64,000 bases of DNA, from assembly GCA_017427065.1 (NCBI GenBank), contig JAFRTL010000017.1, positions 1 through 64,000 on the forward strand, read 5' to 3'. A program made the translations under genes and the position numbers. Source of the DNA: Bacteroidaceae bacterium. GTDB lineage: Bacteria > Bacteroidota > Bacteroidia > Bacteroidales > Bacteroidaceae. Under the pieces are notes generated by a model. It was not told the DNA's origin. It saw only the letters and a list, made by a program, of their open reading frames with translations, and did no database searches. Positions 25,146-33,838 of this stretch are shown piece by piece (position 1 is the first letter of the stretch; each line of letters starts with the position of its first letter).

Positions 25146-26954
25146 TTATTTGTAAAGCTTAGAAATAAGATCTGAACGCCCAATGCGCCGTAATTCATTG
25201 ATGATATTACGCCGCTCCTCCGCCTTGTACCAGAAGAAAAACATGCGCTGTGCAAGCTTTTCACGTTGGGTACGGGCACTGAACACTTGTTCTAATGTGT
25301 AGGGATGGTAGCCAGTGTACCACGTTTCTGTGGCTACTGTCATAGGGGTGGGAGTAAAGTCCTGCACCTGCTCCAGATGGAAGTCGAGTCGCTTGGTGAT
25401 GACTGCCAACTCTGCCATATCCTCTTCGTAGCAACCAGGATGACTGCTGATGAAGTAGGGGATGATCTGCTGTCCGAGATGCTCCTCACGATTCACTCTG
25501 TCGAAAATGCGCTTGAACTCCTCGAAGAGTTTGAATGAAGGTTTACGCATGAGCATCAGCACTCGATCGCTGGTATGCTCTGGAGCCACTTTCAGACGCC
25601 CACTCACATGGTGTGCTATCAGCTCTCGGATGTATTCACGGTTGGCTCGATTGACTTCTGGATCCTTGCTCTCATGCAGCATGAGGTCGTATCTCACACC
25701 ACTGCCAATGAAACTCTTCTTCACCTGTGGCAAGGCATCTACTGCCCGATAAATGTCCAACAATGGGCGATGGTCGGTGTTGAGGTTGGGGCATACCTTT
25801 GGGTGGGCACAACTGGGTCGCTTGCACTTCTTGCAGAGCTCTGGGTTCATGCCTTTCATGCGATACATGTTGGCACTAGGACCGCCCAAGTCGCTGATGT
25901 AACCTTTGAAATCGGGCATCTGCACCACCTTCTTTACCTCTCGCATGATGCTTTCCTTGCTACGACTCACGATAAACTTGCCTTGATGAGCCGAAATAGT
26001 ACAGAACGCACAACCACCGAAGCAACCTCGGTGCATGTTGATGCTGAACTTAATCATATCGAAGGCAGGGATGCGTTTGTCCTTATATTTGGGATGGGGC
26101 AGTCGAGTGTAAGGGAGGTCGAAACTGTGATCCAACTCTGCTTCTGTGAGAGGAGGGTAGGGTGGATTCACTACCACTGTGCGACGCCCAACTTGTTGGA
26201 GCAATCGCTGTGCCTGCTGTTTGTTGCTCTCTTCCTCGATATGTCGGAAATTGGCCGCTTCCTTCTTCTTGTCCTTCAGGCATTCCTCGTGGCTATAGAG
26301 GACGATGTCATCGGGCTTGGGCTCTACCTCATGTGCCAGATAGGCAATCTGTGGGGTGTCTTCCAGAGGGAGACCTTGCTCCATACGATGCACCAATTCC
26401 AGTACCACCTTCTCACCCATGCCGTACATCAGGAGATCAGCACCACTATCTACCAAGATGCTTGGACGCAGACGATCTTCCCAGTAGTCATAGTGCGTGA
26501 GACGTCTGAGGCTGGCTTCAATGCCTCCTAAGAACACAGGAACATCTGGCCATAGCTTCTTCAATATCTTGGTATAGGTGATGGTGGGATAGTCGGGACG
26601 CATGTCCGTACGTCCATCAGGTGTATAGGCATCCTCATGACGCAGACGCTTGTTGGCAGTGTACTTGTTCACCATGCTGTCCATGCATCCAGGGCTGATG
26701 CCAAAGAAGAGTCGAGGACGTCCCAGTTTCTTGAAGTCGCGCAAGTCATCCCGCCAGTTGGGTTGTGGGACGATAGCCACGCGAAGTCCTTCTGCCTCCA
26801 AGATTCTGCCGATGACTGCAGCACCAAAGGATGGGTGATCCACATAGGCATCACCGCTGAACAGGATCACATCCAGCTCAGCCCATCCGCGCAGCTCTAC
26901 CTCCTTCTTGGTCGTAGGCAGCCAGTCGGTCAGTTGTGGCAGGTTGTTCTTCAA
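25146..26954 (-). CDS. YgiQ family radical SAM protein
   Basis: A 602-residue cytoplasmic radical SAM protein of the YgiQ (UPF0313) family, whose reaction is not established. The N-terminal part has LPTTKKEVELRGW and SGDAYVDHPSFG, typical of the family. The cluster motif is RGCFGGCAFC at about residues 307-315, with SINMHRG before it and ISAHQGKFIVSRS after it. A cysteine-rich block (CKKCKRPSCAHPKVCPN) follows near residue 365. It overlaps the upstream small gene by 4 nt, so they are coupled. Confidence 0.93.
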   Translation of the reverse strand: MKNNLPQLTDWLPTTKKEVELRGWAELDVILFSGDAYVDHPSFGAAVIGRILEAEGLRVAIVPQPNWRDDLRDFKKLGRPRLFFGISPGCMDSMVNKYTANKRLRHEDAYTPDGRTDMRPDYPTITYTKILKKLWPDVPVFLGGIEASLRRLTHYDYWEDRLRPSILVDSGADLLMYGMGEKVVLELVHRMEQGLPLEDTPQIAYLAHEVEPKPDDIVLYSHEECLKDKKKEAANFRHIEEESNKQQAQRLLQQVGRRTVVVNPPYPPLTEAELDHSFDLPYTRLPHPKYKDKRIPAFDMIKFSINMHRGCFGGCAFCTISAHQGKFIVSRSKESIMREVKKVVQMPDFKGYISDLGGPSANMYRMKGMNPELCKKCKRPSCAHPKVCPNLNTDHRPLLDIYRAVDALPQVKKSFIGSGVRYDLMLHESKDPEVNRANREYIRELIAHHVSGRLKVAPEHTSDRVLMLMRKPSFKLFEEFKRIFDRVNREEHLGQQIIPYFISSHPGCYEEDMAELAVITKRLDFHLEQVQDFTPTPMTVATETWYTGYHPYTLEQVFSARTQREKLAQRMFFFWYKAEERRNIINELRRIGRSDLISKLYK

Positions 26955-27265
26955 TCTTCAGAAGCTATAGGTTCGCCTGCTTTCCACTCCTCATAGAGGT
27001 GCATCAGGTTCTTCAGGCCCAGCGCTTTCATGTCGTTATGCTGAATCACGTTCTTCTGAAGGCTCAGCAGTGTCTGCATGTCGTTCATCATGCCCTCCAT
27101 CAGTGAGGTCACCGTGAAGCGCAGCTTAGAAAGCGTATTCTCATCCACCACGCCGTTGCTATCAGCCATATGGTCAAGCAGGTCGTATTTCTCCAAAATT
27201 CTCAAGTGGTCATCACTTACCTTTATGGTACGTGAACCTTTCTCGTTGGCGTTAATCTTGTACAT
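26951..27265 (-). CDS. small helical protein of unknown function
   Basis: A 104-residue cytoplasmic protein I do not recognise. It starts with MYKINANEKGSRTIKVSD and then predicts as mainly helical, with a Leu/Met-rich stretch (SLMEGMMNDMQTLLSLQKN). Its stop overlaps the ygiQ start by 4 nt (ATGA), so the two are translated together. A -7 box lies 20 nt upstream of its start. A role linked to YgiQ is possible from position only. Confidence 0.7.
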   Translation of the reverse strand: MYKINANEKGSRTIKVSDDHLRILEKYDLLDHMADSNGVVDENTLSKLRFTVTSLMEGMMNDMQTLLSLQKNVIQHNDMKALGLKNLMHLYEEWKAGEPIASED

Positions 27266-27284
27266 AGTCAGTAGATTTTTGCTA

Positions 27285-27292
27285 CAAAGATA
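27285..27292 (-). promoter_or_regulatory. -7 box for the small gene-ygiQ operon
   Basis: TATCTTTG on the minus strand (27292-27285), about 20 nt before the start at 27265; no clear -33 element. Confidence 0.5.
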
Positions 27293-27343
27293 GTGGTTTT
27301 CTCTAAATTATGCTATTTTTGTGCCTTGATAATACGTGAACCT

Positions 27344-28204
27344 ATGATAGAGAACAAAGAATTGAAAACGAAAGTGCTGCGACTGATTCATCCACAGTGG
27401 CATGGTGGTATTTTGGAAAATTGGATACCCAAGGATATGAAAGGAGGCATCGAAGAGGCTTACAAGATCGGTGCTGGCGTACAGAACATGATGGTTCCGC
27501 AGGAACAGAAGGAGCAAGAGACGGTGACCATTCCATTGAGCACAGAGATCACCAGTGCTGATGGGATGCACAATGAGTATGACGATATTCTGAAGCAGAC
27601 GAAGGTGGTGAGTGACATCATACTGGAGAAGGCGCCAGAGCGCATTGTCACGCTGGCAGGAGATGCCAGTGCCACCGTGATTCCGCTGGGTTATCTGAAC
27701 GGATACTACCAGAAAGACACCTCGCTGGTGTGGATAGATGCCAATCCTGACGTGAGCGTGCCTTACACCATGGCGCTGATGGCATGGTTGGGTAAGCGCT
27801 CAGAGGATTTCAAACGCCTGTGGCCAACCATGGTGCCTGCCTCACGCATCCTCATCGTGGGATATCGTGCATGGAACCAGAGCTTGAAGGAGTGGCAGGA
27901 TGATCTGGGCATGAAGGGTATCTCTCCGTTGCAGGTACGTGAAGACAGTGGGATAGTGCTCGACTGGCTGAAGGAGAAGGGCAAGAAAAAGGTATATGTG
28001 CATCTGGATCTCAGTGTGCTGGATCCTTCTGAACTTTTCTCTTCGCACAACCGTGCCCATAATGGTATCAAGGCTGCTGAAGTGGTACGTGTGGTAAACG
28101 ATATCGCTGCTGCCTTCGACTTGGTGGGCATGACCGTGGTGGAACCTACGCCAAAGTTAGTGAACAAGGTGCGTGAAACGCTCTCACAACTGCCATTGTT
28201 CTAA
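27344..28204 (+). CDS. arginase-fold protein with altered metal site
   Basis: A 286-residue protein of the ureohydrolase (arginase/agmatinase) fold, starting at the ATG at 27344 after a TATTTTTG box at 27313-27320. The family motifs are present but changed: the GGDHS motif reads AGDAS, DAHxD reads DANPD and SxDxDxxDP reads HLDLSVLDP. By comparison with arginase, three of six manganese ligands are replaced (His to Ala, His to Asn, Asp to Ser). It may bind one metal, or none, and may not be a ureohydrolase. It stands alone in the plus direction. Confidence 0.75.
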   Translation: MIENKELKTKVLRLIHPQWHGGILENWIPKDMKGGIEEAYKIGAGVQNMMVPQEQKEQETVTIPLSTEITSADGMHNEYDDILKQTKVVSDIILEKAPERIVTLAGDASATVIPLGYLNGYYQKDTSLVWIDANPDVSVPYTMALMAWLGKRSEDFKRLWPTMVPASRILIVGYRAWNQSLKEWQDDLGMKGISPLQVREDSGIVLDWLKEKGKKKVYVHLDLSVLDPSELFSSHNRAHNGIKAAEVVRVVNDIAAAFDLVGMTVVEPTPKLVNKVRETLSQLPLF

Positions 28205-28280
28205 GTCGTCCATTTCGTCTTCAGAGGCGTTTTCTAAGGTCTTAGTAATGTCTTATGGCCGAAGATTGACGGAAAATTGC

Positions 28281-28288
28281 TATCTTTG
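28281..28288 (+). promoter_or_regulatory. -7 box of the membrane phosphoesterase
   Basis: TATCTTTG, 26 nt before the start codon at 28315. Confidence 0.6.
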
Positions 28289-28314
28289 CGCCCTAAAACG
28301 TTAATAATTGAGGA

Positions 28315-29406
28315 ATGAGATATTTTGGATTACTCGTGTTCATGTTGCTGCCCTTCTTAGGGTTCTTATACACCTTCTGGCATGTATGGCAACTCCTTCC
28401 TGCACCATGGTGGGTTCGTCTGCTGGTCATCCTGCTTATGCTGGGTGCTTTCGCTTCCATGTTCGTAGGTATGCGTGACAGCCATACGCTTTCACTGAAC
28501 ACACAATCTTTGCTCTATGATATAGGTACTTCCTCCCTCATCATACTGCTCTATCTGGTCATGCTTTTCATGGCGCTTGATGTCTTGCGCTTGGTGCATC
28601 TGGTGCCAGCAGGATTCATGAAGCATAGTTGGCCAGGCACCCTTACCGTGGTTGGCATCATGCTTGCGGTCTTCATTTATGGCAATTGGCACTACCACCA
28701 CAAGGTTCGCCAACCCTTGGAGCTGAAGACGGAGAAGACTTTGGCTAAACCGCTTAAGATTCTTATGATGAGCGATTTGCATTTGGGATATGGCAATCGT
28801 CGTGCAGATTTTAGCAAGTGGGTGGATATGCTTAATGCAGAGCAGGCCGACCTCATTCTCATCGCTGGAGACATCATCGACTCCAGCACCAAGCCGCTGC
28901 TCGAGGAAGCTTCGTATGAAGAGTTCCGTAGGCTCAATGCGCCCGTGGTGGCTTGTCTGGGAAACCATGAATACTTCTCTGGTGAACCCGATGCCAAGGC
29001 GTTCTACGACAAGGCTGGCATTCGTCTGCTACGTGATGAAGTGTTGGAGTGGGGTGATCTCTGCATCATCGGCCGTGATGATCGCAGCAATCCTCGCCGC
29101 AAGTCCTTAGCAGAGCTGACATCTGGTATCGATCGCAGCAAGTACTCTATCGTGTTGGATCACCAGCCGTATGAACTGGAGAAGACAGAGGCTCAGCACA
29201 TCGACTTCCAACTGAGTGGACATACGCATCACGGACAGGTATGGCCCATCTCTTGGATCACTGAGCATGTGTATGAGTGTGCTTTTGGACCTTGGCAGCG
29301 TGGTGATACTCAGTACTATGTCTCATCTGGCATTGGCATCTGGGGTGGCAAATTTCGCATAGGCACGCGTTCAGAGTACGTCGTGGCCACCTTGCTCCCT
29401 ATGTGA
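28315..29406 (+). CDS. membrane-anchored metallophosphoesterase (YaeI-like)
   Basis: A 363-residue protein with about four transmembrane segments in residues 1-130 and a C-terminal calcineurin-like phosphoesterase domain. Metal motifs: MSDLHLGYGN, AGDIIDSS, CLGNHEYFSG, and LSGHTHHGQVWP, all intact, so a two-metal active site is expected. The ending GIGIWGGKFRIGTRSEYVVATL is typical of YaeI-like phosphoesterases; substrates in the group include lipids such as UDP-diacylglucosamine or phosphodiesters, but none can be assigned here. It has its own -7 box. Confidence 0.87.
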   Translation: MRYFGLLVFMLLPFLGFLYTFWHVWQLLPAPWWVRLLVILLMLGAFASMFVGMRDSHTLSLNTQSLLYDIGTSSLIILLYLVMLFMALDVLRLVHLVPAGFMKHSWPGTLTVVGIMLAVFIYGNWHYHHKVRQPLELKTEKTLAKPLKILMMSDLHLGYGNRRADFSKWVDMLNAEQADLILIAGDIIDSSTKPLLEEASYEEFRRLNAPVVACLGNHEYFSGEPDAKAFYDKAGIRLLRDEVLEWGDLCIIGRDDRSNPRRKSLAELTSGIDRSKYSIVLDHQPYELEKTEAQHIDFQLSGHTHHGQVWPISWITEHVYECAFGPWQRGDTQYYVSSGIGIWGGKFRIGTRSEYVVATLLPM

Positions 29407-29438
29407 TGTGAATATTAACGTAAAGTTAACGTAACTTT

Positions 29439-29470
29439 TTTGGTAGCCATTTCAAGTTGCCGTACTTTTG
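29439..29470 (+). promoter_or_regulatory. consensus promoter of a short non-coding transcript
   Basis: TTTG at 29439-29442, a 20-nt spacer and TACTTTTG at 29463-29470, an exact match. It is followed about 65 nt later by a strong terminator with no normal gene between. Confidence 0.78.
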
Positions 29471-29489
29471 TACCAGCAACAAAAGGCAA

Positions 29490-29534
29490 ATGACTTTTTC
29501 AAGGTGTAAACCTAAAAATTGTGTGAAGAAATAG
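29490..29534 (+). CDS. 14-codon micro-ORF ending at the terminator stem
   Basis: ATG at 29490 to TAG at 29532-29534 encodes MTFSRCKPKNCVKK, a basic peptide with two cysteines. The stop codon touches the first base of the terminator stem. That geometry is typical of leader peptides in attenuators, but could be chance in so short a frame. No ribosome-binding sequence can be used as support in this group. Confidence 0.35.
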   Translation: MTFSRCKPKNCVKK

Positions 29535-29573
29535 AGGGAAACAGCTCAAAGCAGAGGGCAGTTTCCCTTTTTT
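29535..29573 (+). terminator. intrinsic terminator of the short transcript
   Basis: AGGGAAAC, an 18-nt loop, GTTTCCCT and a run of six T. Confidence 0.85.
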
Positions 29574-29608
29574 ATGGCCTTTTTCTTTTCTGACTTTATT
29601 TCTTTTCT

Positions 29609-29616
29609 TACCTTCG
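29609..29616 (+). promoter_or_regulatory. -7 box of the VOC-fucosidase operon
   Basis: TACCTTCG, 24 nt before the start at 29640. Confidence 0.45.
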
Positions 29617-29639
29617 TGGCAGATATAAACTGAAGAATT

Positions 29640-30029
29640 ATGAAACTGAATCGTGTGCATCATGTGGCTGTGCTCTGCTCTGACTATAAGCGGAGTTTGG
29701 CTTTCTATACAGACGTGCTGGGATTGAAAGTGCTTTCGGAGCATTACAGAGCCGAAAGACAGTCGTATAAGACCGACTTGGCCTTGAATGGCGAGTTTGT
29801 CGTCGAGTTGTTCTCTTTCCCTGATCCTCCAAAACGTGTGACGAATCCTGAGGCTGCAGGATTGCGTCATCTGGCTTTCGAGGTGGATGATGTGGAAGCT
29901 GCCAGGGAGGAAGTGGTGAAGAAAGGAGTGCCCTGTGAGCAGGTACGCATCGACCCACTCTCTGGAAAGAAGTTCGTATTTTGTTTCGACCCCGATAATT
30001 TACCCATAGAGTTTTATGAAAAAGCTTAG
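29640..30029 (+). CDS. VOC family protein (glyoxalase I-like)
   Basis: A 129-residue cytoplasmic protein with two beta-alpha-beta-beta-beta modules of the vicinal oxygen chelate superfamily. VHHVAVLCSDYKRSLAFYTDVLGL carries the first metal His, AGLRHLAFEVDDVEAA the second His, and the C-terminal FDPDNLPIEFYE the metal Glu. The pattern is close to the SMU1112c/GloA2-like group. Substrate is unknown; methylglyoxal detoxification is one option. It overlaps the fucosidase gene by 14 nt. Confidence 0.85.
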   Translation: MKLNRVHHVAVLCSDYKRSLAFYTDVLGLKVLSEHYRAERQSYKTDLALNGEFVVELFSFPDPPKRVTNPEAAGLRHLAFEVDDVEAAREEVVKKGVPCEQVRIDPLSGKKFVFCFDPDNLPIEFYEKA

Positions 30030-31458
30030 CCTTCTTCTCGTGGCCACAGCATTGGCCGCATGTACCGCTCAGGTGCCAGCACCAGAGCCAGTGTATCCCA
30101 TCCCTGCAGAAAAGCAGGTGAAGTGGCAACAGATGGAGACGTATGCCTTCATCCACTTTGGCCTCAATACCTTCAATGATATGGAGTGGGGGTATGGCGA
30201 TACAGATCCTAAGACCTTCAATCCTACGCATCTGGATGCAGAGCAATGGGCCAGGACCTTTGTAGAGGCAGGAATGAAAGGCGTGATCCTCACGGCTAAG
30301 CACCACGACGGTTTCTGCCTTTGGCCTACGGATCTGACCGACTATAACATCAGTCATTCGTCCTATAAGGATGGAAAGGGCGATGTCGTAGGAGAATTGG
30401 CTGCGGCTTGTAAGAAGTATGGCTTGAAGTTCGGTGTGTATCTCTCGCCTTGGGATAGGAACCGTGCTGACTATGGCGAACCCTCGTATGTAGAGTATTA
30501 CCATGCGCAACTGCAGGATCTTCTCACGCGCTATGGCGATCTCTTCGAGATATGGTTTGATGGTGCCAATGGAGGTGATGGTTACTATGGTGGCGCACGT
30601 GAGCGAAGGAACATCGATCGTCGCAACTATTATAATTTCCCTAAAGCCTGGGCGATGGTGGAGGCGCTGCAACCCCATGCCATCTGCTTCTCTGATGCAG
30701 GTCCTGGCTGTCGATGGGTAGGCAATGAGCGTGGCATTGCTGGCACTACCAACTGGTCGTTCCTGCGTGCTGCAGAGGTGTATCCGGGGTATCCCAACAT
30801 GGATGAACTGAACGTGGGGCATCCTGATGGCGATGCATGGATCGCTGCAGAGTGTGACGTGTCTATCCGTCCGGGGTGGTTCTACCATGAAAGTGAGGAT
30901 GACAAGGTGAAGACAGCAGATGATTTGACAGAGTTGTATTACAAGAGTGTGGGACGTAATGGCACTTTGCTGCTCAACTTCCCCGTGAATAAGGAAGGCT
31001 TGATCTCCAAGACCGACTCCCTGAATGCTGTGCATTTCCACCAGCGCATTCAGCAGGAACTGAGTCAGAATCTTTTAGAAGGAACGAAAGTGGAGGCTTC
31101 GGAAGTACGTGGTAGGGACTTCAATGCCAGCCAGGTGACGGATGGTGATTTTGACTCTTATTGGGCCACCTCTGATGGCGTTTCTGCGGGTTCTCTGACA
31201 TTTACCTTCAAAGAGCCAACAGCCCTAAGTAAGGTGCTGCTGCAAGAATATATCCCACTGGGACAGCGTGTGAAAAGTTTCACTGTAGAGGTGCAGAAAG
31301 GTGGTGCGTGGCAATCTTTGGAGGTAGGAGAAGAAACTACCACCATTGGTTATAAGCGCATCCTACGCTTCCCAGAGGTAAGTGCAGAGGCTTTACGAAT
31401 CACTTTCACAGATTCTCGTGGACCGCTCTGTATCAGTGAGGTAGGGGCTTATAAATAA
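30016..31458 (+). CDS. alpha-L-fucosidase, GH29, lipoprotein
   Basis: Releases L-fucose from glycans at the cell surface or in the periplasm. The 480-residue protein starts with a signal peptide ending in the lipobox LAAC. The GH29 barrel shows FIHFGLNTFND, LTAKHHDGFCLWPT and the nucleophile region FEIWFDGANGG, with D182 as the likely nucleophile. The last 130 residues look like a discoidin (F5/8 type C) carbohydrate-binding domain. Its 3' end overlaps the convergent small gene by 10 nt. It pairs functionally with the FucP-like operon at 7.5-10.3 kb. Confidence 0.9.
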   Translation: MKKLSLLLVATALAACTAQVPAPEPVYPIPAEKQVKWQQMETYAFIHFGLNTFNDMEWGYGDTDPKTFNPTHLDAEQWARTFVEAGMKGVILTAKHHDGFCLWPTDLTDYNISHSSYKDGKGDVVGELAAACKKYGLKFGVYLSPWDRNRADYGEPSYVEYYHAQLQDLLTRYGDLFEIWFDGANGGDGYYGGARERRNIDRRNYYNFPKAWAMVEALQPHAICFSDAGPGCRWVGNERGIAGTTNWSFLRAAEVYPGYPNMDELNVGHPDGDAWIAAECDVSIRPGWFYHESEDDKVKTADDLTELYYKSVGRNGTLLLNFPVNKEGLISKTDSLNAVHFHQRIQQELSQNLLEGTKVEASEVRGRDFNASQVTDGDFDSYWATSDGVSAGSLTFTFKEPTALSKVLLQEYIPLGQRVKSFTVEVQKGGAWQSLEVGEETTTIGYKRILRFPEVSAEALRITFTDSRGPLCISEVGAYK

Positions 31459-31760
31459 CGCCACCAAGCGAAAGGCTTGCGGTGCTGGAGGTACTGCAAG
31501 TCATGCTCATGGGCATACGCCTCCCGTTCGAAGGAGATGCGACGATAAGCATTGCCTTTTCGGGGGTATCGGATGAGCCACTCCACGACATACCAGAGGT
31601 AGAACCCTACGACGAGCATTTCCAGCATCTGGCGTGTGTGGATGCGCTCATGGTTCATCATCACCGCATTCACCTGTATCCCTTTGCGCGTAAAGATAAC
31701 GCCAAAGAGGTTGATGGCATTGAACCCCTTGAAAGGTATGTAGCGATTGCGGATAATCAT
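31449..31760 (-). CDS. small HExxH-containing membrane protein
   Basis: A 103-residue protein with [13 protein letters not shown] at residues about 37-50, an exact HExxH zinc motif, then a hydrophobic segment ([14 protein letters not shown]) and [11 protein letters not shown], where a glutamate could be the third zinc ligand. The layout is that of a miniature membrane metallopeptidase, though no known family is recognised with certainty. Its start overlaps the menD stop by 4 nt, so it is translated with menD, and its end overlaps the GH29 gene on the other strand. Confidence 0.65.
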   Translation of the reverse strand: MIIRNRYIPFKGFNAINLFGVIFTRKGIQVNAVMMNHERIHTRQMLEMLVVGFYLWYVVEWLIRYPRKGNAYRRISFEREAYAHEHDLQYLQHRKPFAWWRYL

Positions 31761-33424
31761 TTCTTCAGGGAATGATAGTACTCCTTCAACAACTTAGCAT
31801 CTTCTGCTCTATCCGTAAATACCTCCAGCAAGATAGGTTGGCGGGTGATAGAAGGCTGCGTCAGTTCCTTGATGCCTGCCTCCAGCTCCTCGCTGTTCGT
31901 AGCAGCCAGATACTTGAATCCCCGATCCTCTGCCCAAGCCTTGGCAGAAGCATCGTGCTTTGCCGTGAGGAAACGCTCCGAGGCTTCATCCAGCTCCACT
32001 TTCGGGAGGGTATGCACCTGTTCACTTCCCCCATTGTTCAGCAGCAAGATGCGTATGTTGGAGCCATAGTTACGGTTCCACAGGGCATTCATGTCTTGGA
32101 AGAAACTCAGGTCGCCTATCACCACGAAGTTCAGCTTCTCATCCATTGTGGCATATCCCAAAGCCGTAGAAAGCGAACCTTCCGTGCCACTCATGCCCCG
32201 ATTGCAGAGCACCTCCACCTCATCAGCCACATCGTAGAGCTGTGCATAGTGAGTCGTGGAGCTGTTGGCCAGGTGCAGGGCAGAAGGCGTAGGCAAGTGA
32301 CTCAGCAGCTCGCCCACAGCCGTCATTTCAGAGAAAGGCAACTGTGGCGTCCGAATGCCCGACGCTATCTGTTCCCACTGGCGAGGATAGGTAGAAGGCA
32401 CATCCTCTATGAGCGGAGCTATCTTCTCCAAGAACTCGAAGGGATCCATCTCTATCATGGTGGTCAGCGCCCCCTGATAGAGGTCGCACACCTCCCCGTC
32501 CTTACTCACGTGCCAATGCTCCAATGGCGGATTGTTGCGCAGGAAGTACTTCAATCGGCGTGAGATGATGTGTCCGCCATAGGTGATAAGTAGCTCTGGG
32601 CGCATGTTGGCCATAGTGGATTTATCCATCGGATACAGCACCTGGTCGATGTGGTGGATAGGCGTTCCAGGCACCGTCTTGTTGCCTATGCTTTCCGTGA
32701 TCCAAACGAACTGCTTGCCCAGTTGCTTCACATATTTCTTGTCGAAAAGGTAGATTAGGCTCATCTGTCCCGCTATCACCATGCGGTTGCGATAACGATT
32801 CAGTCGCTCTATCAGAGGCTGATAGTCATTGTTGTACATGTTCAATCCCTCGTAGCGATGCATCACACGCTCCTGAGGCAGCTCCGTAGCACTCATGTCG
32901 AACAGAGGCTCAGCGATAGGCACATTGATGTGTACAGGCCCTTTGCCGTGATGCGTCAGCTCCATCAGTGCCTCGTTGATGAGCCGATTGCTGTGCCAAG
33001 CCTCCTCCTCCGTATGCACATCGGGCAGGGTGACACTCTTCTTCACCAGTGTCTTGAAAACCTCCCCTTGAGGCAGTGTCTGTCCGTCCATCTGTCCTAT
33101 CCACTGTGCAGGACGATCAGCGCTGATTACCACCAGCGGCACTTGTTGGTAATACGCCTCTGCCACGGCAGGATGCAGGTTCAGCAAGGCACTGCCCCCA
33201 TCGCATACCACAGCCACAGGATGCCCGCCATGCAGCGCCAATCCTAAGGCATAGAAGCCCGCACTGCGCTCATCCGTCATCGGATAGCATTTATAGTCGG
33301 CTACGCGCGCTAAAGTCTGCGTCAGAGGGATGTTCCTGCTGCCCGTGCAGAGCACTATCTGACTGATGTCGTGCTCCCGCAGCAGCACAGCCAGTTGCTG
33401 TATGTTTCGTTTGGTACTGTACAT
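31757..33424 (-). CDS. menD: MenD, SEPHCHC synthase of menaquinone biosynthesis
   Basis: Thiamine-diphosphate enzyme that adds the succinic semialdehyde unit of 2-oxoglutarate to isochorismate. With the start at 33424 it has 555 residues, the usual length; the longer in-frame start at 33460 lies upstream of the promoter's -7 box and is rejected. Seen: [16 protein letters not shown] at the N-terminus, [30 protein letters not shown] and [18 protein letters not shown] with the ThDP-binding GDLSF. menF and menB are not adjacent here. Confidence 0.94.
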   Translation of the reverse strand: MYSTKRNIQQLAVLLREHDISQIVLCTGSRNIPLTQTLARVADYKCYPMTDERSAGFYALGLALHGGHPVAVVCDGGSALLNLHPAVAEAYYQQVPLVVISADRPAQWIGQMDGQTLPQGEVFKTLVKKSVTLPDVHTEEEAWHSNRLINEALMELTHHGKGPVHINVPIAEPLFDMSATELPQERVMHRYEGLNMYNNDYQPLIERLNRYRNRMVIAGQMSLIYLFDKKYVKQLGKQFVWITESIGNKTVPGTPIHHIDQVLYPMDKSTMANMRPELLITYGGHIISRRLKYFLRNNPPLEHWHVSKDGEVCDLYQGALTTMIEMDPFEFLEKIAPLIEDVPSTYPRQWEQIASGIRTPQLPFSEMTAVGELLSHLPTPSALHLANSSTTHYAQLYDVADEVEVLCNRGMSGTEGSLSTALGYATMDEKLNFVVIGDLSFFQDMNALWNRNYGSNIRILLLNNGGSEQVHTLPKVELDEASERFLTAKHDASAKAWAEDRGFKYLAATNSEELEAGIKELTQPSITRQPILLEVFTDRAEDAKLLKEYYHSLKK

Positions 33425-33446
33425 CGTTATTAGCTTTTTACAGATA

Positions 33447-33454
33447 CAAAAATA
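33447..33454 (-). promoter_or_regulatory. menD promoter, -7 box
   Basis: TATTTTTG on the minus strand (33454-33447), 23 nt before the start codon at 33424. Confidence 0.55.
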
Positions 33455-33509
33455 ATGCATTTCTTTCTAAATTAAAAATTTGTTCTGTTGTGAGAGCATA
33501 TGTTTTTTA

Positions 33510-33628
33510 GGGTGTAAAGTGTAAATACTGTAAATATGAGCGGTTGGATTTTCTGCGTGTAAACGCCAATCCTGTGCATTGGCGCTAACACAACCGCTCA
33601 TATTTACACCCTTTACAGTTTACACCCC
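33510..33628. repeat. inverted-repeat element 1
   Basis: Left arm 33510-33546 (GGGTGTAAAGTGTAAATACT, then GTAAATATGAGCGGTTG) and right arm 33591-33628, its near reverse complement. The 44-nt interior carries a hairpin CGCCAAT/ATTGGCG. Each arm holds three TGTAAA units. The preceding 22 bp (GTGAGAGCATATGTTTTTTAG) are also shared with element 2. Confidence 0.85.
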
Positions 33629-33838
33629 TATATTTTCAACACCCCTACACTTACAGAAGAAAGCGTATTCCTTTAAAAAATTTATTATATATATTAATAT
33701 ATATAATAAAATATAAATATAGATAGAATCTGGGGCCACCCCCGCGGTTGGCACAGACTGGTTTCGTTGACTGCGTGAACCGTTTTTGTTGACTTTGGTG
33801 ATAGCTAAGTGATACCTTGTGAGGGCATGCATTTTTTA

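Larger units (their letters stand above)
29475..29573 (+). ncRNA. candidate small RNA or leader of about 98 nt
   Basis: Bounded by an exact consensus promoter (29439-29470) and an intrinsic terminator (GGGAAAC at 29536-29542 pairing with GTTTCCC at 29561-29567, followed by TTTTTT). The downstream VOC gene at 29640 has its own -7 box (29609-29616), which suggests an independent transcript. It could still be an attenuated leader. A 14-codon reading frame lies inside it. I do not recognise it as a known RNA family. Confidence 0.6.

Noticed and set aside
29638-31041. A 467-codon open frame antisense to the VOC and GH29 genes
   Set aside because: Its translation lacks recognisable domains and both sense genes have clear family motifs.
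33425-33460. Longer N-terminus of MenD starting at 33460
   Set aside because: The -7 promoter box lies between 33460 and 33424, so that stretch is not transcribed from it and the shorter form has the usual length.
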